The position numbers and the translations under genes are program-made. The notes under the pieces are model-generated. The model was not told where the DNA came from and searched no databases. It was given only the letters and a program-made list of their open reading frames with translations. A stretch of DNA of 36,762 bases from Phycisphaerales bacterium (GTDB taxonomy: Bacteria; Planctomycetota; Phycisphaerae; Phycisphaerales; UBA1924): assembly GCA_026647565.1 (NCBI GenBank), contig JAPKGU010000017.1, forward strand, positions 1 to 36,762, given 5' to 3'. Position 1 is the stretch's first letter. Each line of letters begins with the position of its first letter. Positions 27,420 to 34,671 of this stretch are shown here, piece after piece.

Positions 27420-29411
27420 TCAGGTGAACGCCAGCCCGCCCGTACCCATCGCGTCCACAAGACGCTTGGTGTTCTTCGCCGTCTGCTCAGTCGCCCGCGC
27501 CGTCCGTTCCGCAGAGTCACCCCCGCCCAGACCTGCCGCACCAGCCGCGTTGAACGTGCCGCGCACGCTGATCCCCTTGGCGATCAAGTCACCCAGCCCA
27601 TCGATCTGGTCGTCGAACCGAGAGAGCAGGTCGCCGGGCAGCCGCGAGGGCCCGCCCTCTGCTTCAGCCGCCTCGCGCTTGGCTCGGGCCTCGGCAAGCG
27701 CCTGTTCCAACCGCCGCTTCGCTTCGTCGAGCGCGGCCTGAGACTCCGCGATGCCCGCTTCGGTGTTGGCCTTGAGCGCGGCCTGTGCGTCCTCGAAGCT
27801 CTGGCCGATCTCCGCCAGCGTCGCCTCGTGTATCGCCGCCGCCTGATCGCGTTCGCTGACGCGGCGGCTCTCTCGTTCGGCGAGGTCGCGCTGCGACCCC
27901 TGATCAATCTCCGCGAACCGCGCTTCGAGCTGCTGGTCCACCGCCTGCTTGGCGGCCTCAACGTCCAGCCCGGAATCGAACACCCCCTGGATCTCCAGCA
28001 TGCGCTTGGCGACCCACGAGGAGGCCGACTCCCAGACCTTCTGGAAGCCGCTGGTGAACCGCGTCCAGGTCTTGCTGAGGAACGAGGTCGTCTCGATCCA
28101 CGAGACTTCGAGGGCGTGAAAGACGATCTCCGCCGCCGCGAGCGCCCCGTACCACATGGAGTATGCGGTGGAAACGAAGAACTCCTTCGCGCCGAGCCAC
28201 GCCTTGTTGAGCGCGGCAACACCCTGTTGCCAGATGACCTTGAGGCTGAGCCAGAGCACCTGCGCTGCGAGGGCGATGTCCCCGGCTGCGAGGGCATCGG
28301 AGATGCCGCCCACGACCTTGCCCACCCAGTCCCGCAGGCGGGTGAACTGGGCCATGAGCCACGACAGCGCCTCGCCGCCCGCGCCGCTGGTGACCAGCAA
28401 CGCTCCGCCCAGCCCAACCACGGCGGCAACCACCAGCCCGATGGGGGAGAGCAGCGCCCCGATGGCCGCGCCGATGACGCCAAAGACCGTGCCGACCCCG
28501 GAGATGACTCCAGCCAGTAGGCCAAGCGCCGCACCGATGCCGGAGACGGCGACGCCGAGCACTACGAGCGCGATGCCCGTAGCCGCGACCGCCGCCGCCA
28601 CCTTCAACGCCCACACCACGACCTCGCGGTTGCGCTTGATCCAGTCCGTAGCAGTGACGATGACGCGGGTCATCCGCTCGGCGATGTCCTTGAGCGTGGG
28701 CGCGAGGGCCGCGCCGATGGTGAACACGCCCTGCCTGACCACACGCCAAAGGCTGTCGAGCGCGTCGTTGAGTTCCGCGGCGTCATGGGCGGTTTCGGTG
28801 CTGATCGTGAGGCCGAGCCGCCGGGCCTGCTCCTGGAGCGCTTCGATCCCGGCCGCACCTCCCGCGAGGAGCGGGATCAGCTTCGTGCCCGAGCGCCCGA
28901 AGATCTGCATCGCCACCGCGACCCTCAGCGCCGGGTCCTCGATTCGGCCGATGCCGTCGGCCATCCGCTTGAACTGCTCGTCCGGGGACAGGCCCGCCAG
29001 GTCCGCAGCGGAGAGACCGAGCTTCGCCAGCGCCTGCTGCGCGGCCTCCGACCCGTCCGCCGCCTCGACGATGGCGCGCTGCATGTGCTTGATGCCCGTC
29101 TCCAGCGTCTCCAAGTCGCTGCCCGCAATGTCGGCTGCAAACCCCAGTTCGGAAAGGGCCTCCACGCTCACGCCCGTCCGCTGGCTCATCTCCTCGAGGT
29201 CGTCACCGACCGTGGCGAACATCCGCGCGGCCCCGAACAGGGAAGTCACCGCCGCCGCCCCGATCCCTGCCATGCGAATGCCAACGGATCGGAGCCCCGC
29301 GCCGAAGGCTTCGAGCTGCTTCTGAGCGCGGCGAAGCCCGGCGGTGAGCTTGTCGCTCACGCCGAGTTCGACGAACGCCCGGCCAGCCCTGATGCCCTTC
29401 GTGTCCGCCAA
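27420..29411 (-). CDS. Phage tail tape measure protein
   Basis: A 663-aa tape measure protein, setting the tail length in long-tailed phages. The N-terminal 150 residues are typical (LRRAQKQLEAFGAGLRSVG, then MFATVGDDLEEMSQRTGVSVEALSELGFAA, then IFGRSGTKLIPLL). The central part (residues about 265-350) is strongly hydrophobic with Ala/Val/Gly helices of the kind thought to enter the host membrane. The C-terminal third is coiled coil (VEAAKQAVDQQLEARFAEIDQ, then RRLEQALAEARAKREAAEAE). It is short compared with many tape measure proteins, implying a short tail. The ATG at 29411 lies 12 bp downstream of the preceding gene. Confidence 0.9.
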   Translation of the reverse strand: MADTKGIRAGRAFVELGVSDKLTAGLRRAQKQLEAFGAGLRSVGIRMAGIGAAAVTSLFGAARMFATVGDDLEEMSQRTGVSVEALSELGFAADIAGSDLETLETGIKHMQRAIVEAADGSEAAQQALAKLGLSAADLAGLSPDEQFKRMADGIGRIEDPALRVAVAMQIFGRSGTKLIPLLAGGAAGIEALQEQARRLGLTISTETAHDAAELNDALDSLWRVVRQGVFTIGAALAPTLKDIAERMTRVIVTATDWIKRNREVVVWALKVAAAVAATGIALVVLGVAVSGIGAALGLLAGVISGVGTVFGVIGAAIGALLSPIGLVVAAVVGLGGALLVTSGAGGEALSWLMAQFTRLRDWVGKVVGGISDALAAGDIALAAQVLWLSLKVIWQQGVAALNKAWLGAKEFFVSTAYSMWYGALAAAEIVFHALEVSWIETTSFLSKTWTRFTSGFQKVWESASSWVAKRMLEIQGVFDSGLDVEAAKQAVDQQLEARFAEIDQGSQRDLAERESRRVSERDQAAAIHEATLAEIGQSFEDAQAALKANTEAGIAESQAALDEAKRRLEQALAEARAKREAAEAEGGPSRLPGDLLSRFDDQIDGLGDLIAKGISVRGTFNAAGAAGLGGGDSAERTARATEQTAKNTKRLVDAMGTGGLAFT

Positions 29412-29423
29412 GAACGTCTCCTA

Positions 29424-29864
29424 TCAAGCACCCTTCCTGATCGAGTTCCGCCAAAGCAACGGCAACTTGGGCCGTTCCTTCTCCAGCGCCGGGGCCATGT
29501 ACGGCCGGGGCGCGACCTTGACCTTCCGCGATGTCAGCCGTCCGCCGCGCCGAGAGAGCACGACGGTTTCGCCGCCGTACTCCAGCACGTTGGGCGCGAC
29601 GCTCTTCTTGAACCCCACAGGGCCGACGACCACCGAGTCGGCGGCCCGGTCGTACCCGAAGAGGATCAACCTCCTCAGACTCCCCTCGTGCGAGTGCGGG
29701 GGCTTGCCCGCTGGAGCGGACGCCTTGCGCTTGCGGATGCTCGTCCGCGCGGCAGTGCGGATAAACGCGCCGGCCTTGCTGAGCACCTTGCGCTTGGCCC
29801 CATCGACGGCGCTGATCACCGTGGCACGGTCGAAGAACATGTCCTTGATCCGCATGGTGATCAC
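29424..29864 (-). CDS. HK97 gp10-like or minor tail/connector protein
   Basis: A 146-aa basic protein. RTAARTSIRKRKASAPAGKPPHSHEGSLRRLILFGYD followed by a VGP strand and YMAPALEKERPKL resembles HK97-gp10-type head-tail adaptor proteins and related minor tail proteins (ending in a PYM-PAL motif). Its place between the chaperone and tape measure genes is unusual for a gp10 protein. GTG at 29864 overlaps the chaperone stop (GTGA); ATG at 29855 (nine bases on) is the alternative start. The family call is tentative. Confidence 0.6.
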   Translation of the reverse strand: MITMRIKDMFFDRATVISAVDGAKRKVLSKAGAFIRTAARTSIRKRKASAPAGKPPHSHEGSLRRLILFGYDRAADSVVVGPVGFKKSVAPNVLEYGGETVVLSRRGGRLTSRKVKVAPRPYMAPALEKERPKLPLLWRNSIRKGA

Positions 29865-30088
29865 TTCTGGGCTTCCTTCACGACCGGCGGCACTCGCCGA
29901 TCGATGAACACGTCCTTGAGAACCGACACGTCAACCTTGACGGGGCGGGATTGCTTGGCGAAGGGGTCGAAGTCGCTGGGCTTCATCTGCCGGGACCGCT
30001 TCGGATCACGGTGGATGTTGGCCAGCACGGACATGACCGTGGCCGCGATCGACCAGTCGTGGCGCTGCCTGCCGTCGAGCATCGCCAC
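29861..30088 (-). CDS. Tail assembly chaperone, second frame (gpT-like), probably made by -1 frameshift
   Basis: The minimal form starts at GTG 30088 (75 aa). Its frame is open far upstream (to a TGA near 30400) without any ATG, GTG or TTG, yet that upstream part reads as protein just before the GTG: CWRLIYQCAGALGIDPGPL, then TLRELVAML. HRDPKR and SDFDPF segments follow, typical of the C-terminal half of tail assembly chaperones. The frame is -1 relative to the 161-aa gene that overlaps it. The full product is therefore probably a gpG-T style fusion. If the slip is at the heptamer at 30301-30307, 96 residues of frame 0 join 146 residues here (242 aa). It ends overlapping the next gene by 4 bp. 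Confidence 0.6.
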   Translation of the reverse strand: MAMLDGRQRHDWSIAATVMSVLANIHRDPKRSRQMKPSDFDPFAKQSRPVKVDVSVLKDVFIDRRVPPVVKEAQK

Positions 30089-30102
30089 CAGCTCGCGGAG
30101 CG

Positions 30103-30588
30103 TCAGGGGTCCCGGGTCGATGCCGAGGGCTCCAGCGCACTGGTAGATGAGGCGCCAGCAGTCTCCAGCAACCGATCCGCGAGCCGATCCAGTTCCCCGC
30201 TGTCCAACTTCTTCTCCACCAGGTCGCGGGCACGCTCCATCACCTTCGTCGTGGCCTGGAGCACTCGCCCGAGGTTGGCCCGGTCCCTCGGGCTCGGGCA
30301 GAAACCCACGAGCTCCTCCAGCACCGCCGTCGTCGCGGCTTCGATGGCATCGCCCGCCATCGCCTTGCCAAACTCCTCGTCGGAAACGCTGCGCGTGTCT
30401 GCCTCAGGTTTGCAGAGGGCGTAGACCACGTCGCACAACAGGACGGGGTCGCGGATCAGCCTTTCGATCAGCGTCCCTTCGATGACCTGCATCAGGTCCG
30501 TGCCGGTGAGCCCCCGGACGCGCTTGAGCGCGGCCACGTTGATCTCAACCGACCACTGCCTGCCCGCGTTGTCCTTGAATGACCGCAT
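30103..30588 (-). CDS. Tail assembly chaperone, first frame (gpG-like)
   Basis: A 161-aa protein encoded between the tail tube and tape measure genes, the usual place of gpG-type chaperones that bind the tape measure during tail assembly. The ATG at 30588 has GGAGG about 7 bases upstream. It begins SFKDNAGRQWSVEINVAALKRVRGLTG and runs through helical segments to a low-complexity Ser/Thr/Ala tail (GASSTSALEPSASTRDP). That tail looks like out-of-frame read-through of the conserved -1 frame. The end of frame 0 is C_CCC_TGA, a possible second slippery point. DEEFGKAMAGDAIEAATTAVLEEL is the acidic helical core. Confidence 0.75.
   Translation of the reverse strand: MRSFKDNAGRQWSVEINVAALKRVRGLTGTDLMQVIEGTLIERLIRDPVLLCDVVYALCKPEADTRSVSDEEFGKAMAGDAIEAATTAVLEELVGFCPSPRDRANLGRVLQATTKVMERARDLVEKKLDSGELDRLADRLLETAGASSTSALEPSASTRDP
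30301..30307 (-). promoter_or_regulatory. Candidate slippery heptamer G_GGT_TTC
   Basis: On the minus strand the chaperone gene reads GTG GGT TTC in frame, giving GGGTTTC with the X_XXY_YYZ phase required for simultaneous -1 slippage (G GGT TTC to GGG TTT). It lies at codons 95-96 of the 161-aa frame. It is farther from the frame-0 stop than in lambda, so the true slip site could lie later, where no canonical heptamer is present. Confidence 0.4.
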
Positions 30589-30600
30589 GCGTGCCTCCGC

Positions 30601-31029
30601 TTAGCCGCCGATCCACGATGGTGCTGTGACCGAATAGGTGACCTTCGCCGTGACGGAGACCGTGATGGCCTCTTCCAGCGCCTCGTTCCGCGAGAAGTTG
30701 GTGATCGAGAAGTCCGCCTGAAGGCCCTGCCCGGCGGTTTCGTCGAGGATCTGGAAGCCGATTGGATCGTTGCCGAAGAAGGCGTTCTTGATCGCGGTGA
30801 ACCCCGCATCAGCCGTGTCCCAGACCATCTCGAACTCGACGCTGGCTTCCTTGAGCGTGGCGACAGTGGCCCGCCATCCCGCGTTCGCCCGAGTCGTCAC
30901 GTCCGCCTCGCCTGCCTCCAGATTGAGCGTCACATCGCGCGTGTTGCCCAGCGCCGTCCACGCCCCGCCGCCGCCTTGCCCACCAACCTTGTAGAGCAGC
31001 TTGGCTTCCATGCCGAGTTTGATGGCCAT
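30601..31029 (-). CDS. Major tail tube protein
   Basis: A 142-aa TP901-1/lambda-type tail tube protein. Diagnostic features are an N-terminal GMEAKLLYKVGG strand, LGNTRDVTLNLEAGEADVTTRANAGWRATVATLKEASVEFEM, the central WD-ADAGF-AI-NAFF loop, and a beta-rich second half ending in VTAKVTYSV. The DVTTRANAGW segment is a common signature of this family. It is structural and polymerises to form the tail tube. The ATG at 31029 has AAGGAG 7 bases upstream. It lies 12 bp before the chaperone gene and 15 bp after a small connector gene, as expected. Confidence 0.88.
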   Translation of the reverse strand: MAIKLGMEAKLLYKVGGQGGGGAWTALGNTRDVTLNLEAGEADVTTRANAGWRATVATLKEASVEFEMVWDTADAGFTAIKNAFFGNDPIGFQILDETAGQGLQADFSITNFSRNEALEEAITVSVTAKVTYSVTAPSWIGG

Positions 31030-31044
31030 CGTTGAACTCCTTGA

Positions 31045-31302
31045 TCACGCGGCGCTGTGGCCGACTACGAATACCGCCTCGCCCGCCTTGCTCCGCACCA
31101 TGAGGTCCGCCAGGTTGACCCGCTCGAACCGGTACTGCACGCCCGGGGGCAGCAGCACGTCGTTTCCCTTCCCGTCCGAGAGCGTCGCATCCTGCGTGTT
31201 GGCGTGCGACGCGGTCAGCGTGAACGTCGCGAGGAGCTTCACCGTTGACAGCGGTTTGTCGGCGCTGTCGAGGTCGATCTTGGCGATGACCACGTTTCGC
31301 AC
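31045..31302 (-). CDS. Small phage neck/tail-junction protein
   Basis: An 85-aa beta-rich protein with GTG start at 31302, selected because GGAGG lies 5 bases upstream; longer frames re-read the preceding gene. Segments VVIAKIDLDSADKPLSTVKLLATFTLTAS, then DVLLPPGVQYRFERVNLADLMV show alternating hydrophobic strands. I do not recognise a specific family. The position between a tail-terminator-like gene and the tail tube gene suggests a tail completion or neck part. Confidence 0.6.
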   Translation of the reverse strand: MRNVVIAKIDLDSADKPLSTVKLLATFTLTASHANTQDATLSDGKGNDVLLPPGVQYRFERVNLADLMVRSKAGEAVFVVGHSAA

Positions 31303-31304
31303 AT

Positions 31305-31736
31305 TCACCTCCGCACCCGGTAGGTGGTACTCAAGACGCTTGTGAACACCCGGTGCTGCTCCAGCGAATCGCCTGACACGACCGGCTCGTGCGCGATACT
31401 GACCCACGCGGCGTCGGGCGCATCTGGAAGCCGCTTCAACCGCAGGTGGTCGGTGAGTTCCTCAACCAGATCGAGCAGCCCGTCGATCTCCGACTGCTCG
31501 TTCTCGGCAGGCAGCTTCTTCTGAACGCCGACATCAACGACGCACTCGAACGCGCTGCTGTCGCGGCTCGCGGCCGAGATGCCCACCGTGCGGGGCACCA
31601 CCGACACGCGGAGGTCCTTCAGGTCCTCCAGCGAGAACGCGGGCTGGAACATCCGCACTGCGCTCACAGGCTGGCTATAGGTGCCAGCATTGATGTGCGC
31701 GGCGACGGCGTCGGTGATGGAGATGATCGTGCTCAG
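31305..31736 (-). CDS. Tail terminator-like protein (rare start codon)
   Basis: A 143-aa protein in the position of a tail terminator (between head-tail connector and tail tube genes). It holds TDAVAAHINAGTYSQPVSAVRMFQP, an EDLKDLRVSVVPRTV strand, DGLLDLVEELTDHLRLKRLPDAPDAAW and a closing VFTSVLSTTYRVRR, a strand pair seen in tail completion proteins. No ATG, GTG or TTG begins this frame near the previous gene. CTG at 31736, with GGAG about 7 bases upstream, is the best start, 19 bp past the upstream gene. An extension into the upstream gene is possible but has no support. Confidence 0.6.
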   Translation of the reverse strand: MSTIISITDAVAAHINAGTYSQPVSAVRMFQPAFSLEDLKDLRVSVVPRTVGISAASRDSSAFECVVDVGVQKKLPAENEQSEIDGLLDLVEELTDHLRLKRLPDAPDAAWVSIAHEPVVSGDSLEQHRVFTSVLSTTYRVRR

Positions 31737-31755
31737 ATATGTTCTCCGTCTTTCA

Positions 31756-32136
31756 TCACGTCTCCGTATCGATGTGCTTGGTGTGAATCCGAAGGGACTT
31801 GCGATAGGGGTCGCTGAAGCGGAAGGGCGGCTGGCCGCCCGGCGCGTTGACCTCGTACACGAACACAGTGGCGTCCACGGTTTCTCGCACCCGATCCCCG
31901 GCCCGCGGGAGGATGGGACCAGCACCGAAGTCGAGGTCCGACGTGCGGATCAGGAAGTCCCGCGACTCCGTGCGATGGATGAGCCCCGCGTCGTCGGCCT
32001 GCTCGAACTCGGTCTTGCCGATGGTCGCTTGGACCTCCTTGGAGTCAGCGCCACGCTGATAGACCACCGCTCGGCTCATGTGCCGGTGCCGCTGGTCCTC
32101 CAGGAAGGCTGCGCCTTGTTCGAGCAGATCACCCAC
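31756..32136 (-). CDS. Head-tail connector/stopper-like protein
   Basis: A 126-aa protein with GTG start at 32136, preceded by GAGGA about 7 bases upstream and lying 10 bp after the DUF2190 gene stop. Sequence: DLLEQGAAFLEDQRHRHMSRAVVYQRGADSKEVQATIGKTEFEQADDAGLIHRTESRDFLIRTSDLDFG, then PRAGDRVRE and a YEVNAPGG-PPFRFSDPYRKSLRIHTK tail. The pattern of an N-terminal helix, RTSDLDFG and a C-terminal F-SDPYR-LRIHTKHI strand matches small head-tail joining proteins of siphophage-like prophages. Its place in the order supports a neck role. Confidence 0.65.
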   Translation of the reverse strand: MGDLLEQGAAFLEDQRHRHMSRAVVYQRGADSKEVQATIGKTEFEQADDAGLIHRTESRDFLIRTSDLDFGAGPILPRAGDRVRETVDATVFVYEVNAPGGQPPFRFSDPYRKSLRIHTKHIDTET

Positions 32137-32146
32137 GAATGCTTCC

Positions 32147-32494
32147 TCACTGCTGGAGGCGGACGCGGACAATGGCATCCGCATCCACCGTGGTCTTGAC
32201 CGCCTTGCCGATGAGCTTGTTCACCCCCGCCGCCGCGTTCTTGGTGGCGACGGAGTTAGTCGCATCCCAGTACGTCAGCGTGCCGACGGTGATGGCGCTG
32301 CCCGCGCCGCCCGCCTTGGGGAAATCGAACACGCCGGTGACGGCGAGGGAGCCGAGCTGGCCCGCCTTCAGATCGATCCGCGTGAGGCCGACGAGGTCGG
32401 CCTGGACCACGACCGTACCCGCGGTCGTGTCCGCAACCGGCGTGTAGTCGATCGCCGCGCCCTCGTGAACGAACTTGACTGTGTATGCCGCCAT
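32147..32494 (-). CDS. DUF2190 capsid decoration-type protein
   Basis: A 115-aa DUF2190 family protein, thought to be a capsid cement or decoration protein. It carries the family's Gly/Val-rich beta pattern: KFVHEGAAIDYTPVADTTAGTVV, then LVGLTRIDLKAGQLGSLAVTGVFDFPKA, then VGTLTYWDATNSVATKN and IGKAVKTTVDADAIVRVRL. The start ATG at 32494 has GGAGG about 8 bases upstream; an in-frame GTG at 32569 would add a Ser/Gly-rich leader of doubtful reality. It lies 78 bp downstream of the capsid gene. Confidence 0.85.
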   Translation of the reverse strand: MAAYTVKFVHEGAAIDYTPVADTTAGTVVVQADLVGLTRIDLKAGQLGSLAVTGVFDFPKAGGAGSAITVGTLTYWDATNSVATKNAAAGVNKLIGKAVKTTVDADAIVRVRLQQ

Positions 32495-32571
32495 GCCTGA
32501 ACCTCCATTGCCGGGGTCGATCCCGGATTCTTCTTCGACGCCGCTCGCCGCCTGGGAATCGCCACCCACAC

Positions 32572-34671
32572 TCAGACCTCACCCTTGCTCTTGATCGCCG
32601 CCCGCGAGTCCTGCATGGCCACGCCGAAGTCGAAGTAGCCGCGCCACTGCATGCCGAGCGTGTTGAAGTCGGTGTCCCCGCTCTCGATGGTCGGGGTGCG
32701 CTTGCCGCGCAGGTACGCGATCTCGATCGCCGCCACATCCGCCGGGTTGGCGAAGAGATACCACGCCTTGGCGCTGGAGCCGGAGAACCCCTGCGAGTTG
32801 AGGTAGGGCGTGGCGACAGGCTTCCACTTGCCCGCGTGCGGGTTGGCGGCGGGCTTGCCCTTGTCAGCGGTGGTCGTCTCGTTGATCCGCGTCTCGGTCA
32901 TCAGCACCTGGGCCGTGACCTTGAGGGCCGACGGCACGAGCAGGACTGCGGGCGAGAGCAAGATGGGCTTGCCGTCCGTGTCCGTCTGATCAAGGAAGAG
33001 TTGCTCGCCCTGCGTGAGCGAGTCGATGCTGAGGTTCGTGGTGGCACCTGAGATGAAGTTCTTGTTGCCGACGCTGAAGAACGTGGCCGGGTTCGACAGG
33101 AGCAGCTCGAACACCGCCTCCTCGCGCTTGAGCGCCGACATGCGGCCGATGATGCGGGGAATCTGGAGGAAGGCCCCCAGGTCGTCGTTGATCATCATCT
33201 GCCGGGTCAGGGCAATCATGCGGCCGAAGGTTTCGACCTTGTTCGTGTACGCTTGCTCGGACAGACCGGCGTGCTTGAGCTCGCCATCGGGACCGACCTT
33301 CTCGAAGACGCCCGTGCCGGTCAACCGGTAGCGGGTCACTTCCTTGAAGTCGTTCACGTCCGTCTCGGCGCAGAACATGGCGACCACGCTCTCGACGGCG
33401 GTGTAGGCCGCGAGCATGGTTTTGTTGGCGACGTTGGAGAGGATGCCCGACAGGGAGATCGTGCTGAAACTGCTCCCGCCGCTGCCCGACGCCTGGATAA
33501 GACGACGGTCGGCAGAGAACGCGGCCTTGATGGTGTCGTTATCCACGCGGCCGGGGCGGATGTACTCCCCGCCGGCTCGGATGGTCTCGTACAGCAGAGT
33601 GTGCAGACCGGCCCCCCGCAGGTCGCGTGCGAGCGCCGCATTCATCGTGCGCTCGTCGTACCACTTGCCGACCTGCGTCTCGGGCAGACCCGCCGAAATG
33701 CACAGCGCCGCCTCAACGGCGCGGGCGGACTGCGCGGCGTCCGCGTCGCGGCGGACTCCGGTGTAGACCGGGCGATCGGCGCGGAGCACCTCCAGTTCGG
33801 TCTTGGTCACGTCCCAGCCCTCGGCGATAGCCTTGGCTTCGAGGTCGGTGTGCCTGCCGCCGCCCACCGCACAGACCCGTCGGACCTCGCCGATGCGCTT
33901 GGTCTCGGCGGCGGTTTCGGCCCGGATGCGGGCGACAACGTCTGTGTCGCCACCGGAACTCGGATCGTCATTGGTCGCCGTTGCGGTCACCGCGCCGGGC
34001 TTGGGCTCCGGCGCAGCGTCGAACATCGCCTGGAGACTGGCCTTCTGGGTGTCGTTGAGGGAAGCGGGATCGAAGCCCTTTGCCACCAGCCACTGGTCGA
34101 ACGTCATGTCGTCCTCCTTGATCGCTGCCGCCGCGACGTTCGCGGTCGTGTTGTCGTCTGCTCCGAGCGCCACAAAGCTCACCTCGCCCAGCACGCTGCG
34201 GCGGGCGATATGAACCGGTCCCTCGAACTGCTGCCCGTTGACTGCCGCCGTGCGGCCCTTGGCCACGAACTCCATCGCGCCAGGATTGGCGACCGCGCCG
34301 AGCGAGGCCTGCCAGGGGAATCCGTTCCGGCTGCTGTCCACGATCTCTCGAGCCACCGAGCCAGCGCCGGAGATCACTCCCGACACCAGCAGCCGCGAAC
34401 CCTGCACGCTGACCGATTCGGTGTGCCCGACGATGAGCGAGCGGTTGTGGTCCTTGAGAATGGGTCGGCTCTTCGCGGACACCTGGAGCCCGGCGAGGTC
34501 CACGACGACCGGGTGGGACCAACCCGCCAGCGTCATGGGGCCGCCGGTGTAAGCCGTCATGGCGAATCGGCGCAGCACCGGCTTGCCATCCGCGGGCGCG
34601 GCACCGTCGGCCGACGCTTCGAGCCAGCCATCGACGGGAGCGCACAGGTTGAGAATGCGTTTAGTCGCCAC
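32572..34671 (-). CDS. Prohead protease-major capsid protein fusion
   Basis: A 699-aa fused head protein with GTG start at 34671 (AGGAGG upstream), overlapping the portal stop by 11 bp. Residues about 35-180 form an S78-type prohead protease: KDHN (His75) and WQASLGA (Ser123), followed by RRSVLGEVSFVALGAD. A middle linker (about 180-370) with Ala/Arg-rich helices could act as scaffold. Residues about 380-699 are the HK97-fold capsid protein (TISLSGILSNVANKTMLAAY, then ALTRQMMINDDLGAFLQIPRIIG, ending MQWRGYFDFGVAMQDSRAA). Autocleavage would free the capsid part for assembly. Such fusions are known in some siphophages and prophages. Confidence 0.92.
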   Translation of the reverse strand: MATKRILNLCAPVDGWLEASADGAAPADGKPVLRRFAMTAYTGGPMTLAGWSHPVVVDLAGLQVSAKSRPILKDHNRSLIVGHTESVSVQGSRLLVSGVISGAGSVAREIVDSSRNGFPWQASLGAVANPGAMEFVAKGRTAAVNGQQFEGPVHIARRSVLGEVSFVALGADDNTTANVAAAAIKEDDMTFDQWLVAKGFDPASLNDTQKASLQAMFDAAPEPKPGAVTATATNDDPSSGGDTDVVARIRAETAAETKRIGEVRRVCAVGGGRHTDLEAKAIAEGWDVTKTELEVLRADRPVYTGVRRDADAAQSARAVEAALCISAGLPETQVGKWYDERTMNAALARDLRGAGLHTLLYETIRAGGEYIRPGRVDNDTIKAAFSADRRLIQASGSGGSSFSTISLSGILSNVANKTMLAAYTAVESVVAMFCAETDVNDFKEVTRYRLTGTGVFEKVGPDGELKHAGLSEQAYTNKVETFGRMIALTRQMMINDDLGAFLQIPRIIGRMSALKREEAVFELLLSNPATFFSVGNKNFISGATTNLSIDSLTQGEQLFLDQTDTDGKPILLSPAVLLVPSALKVTAQVLMTETRINETTTADKGKPAANPHAGKWKPVATPYLNSQGFSGSSAKAWYLFANPADVAAIEIAYLRGKRTPTIESGDTDFNTLGMQWRGYFDFGVAMQDSRAAIKSKGEV

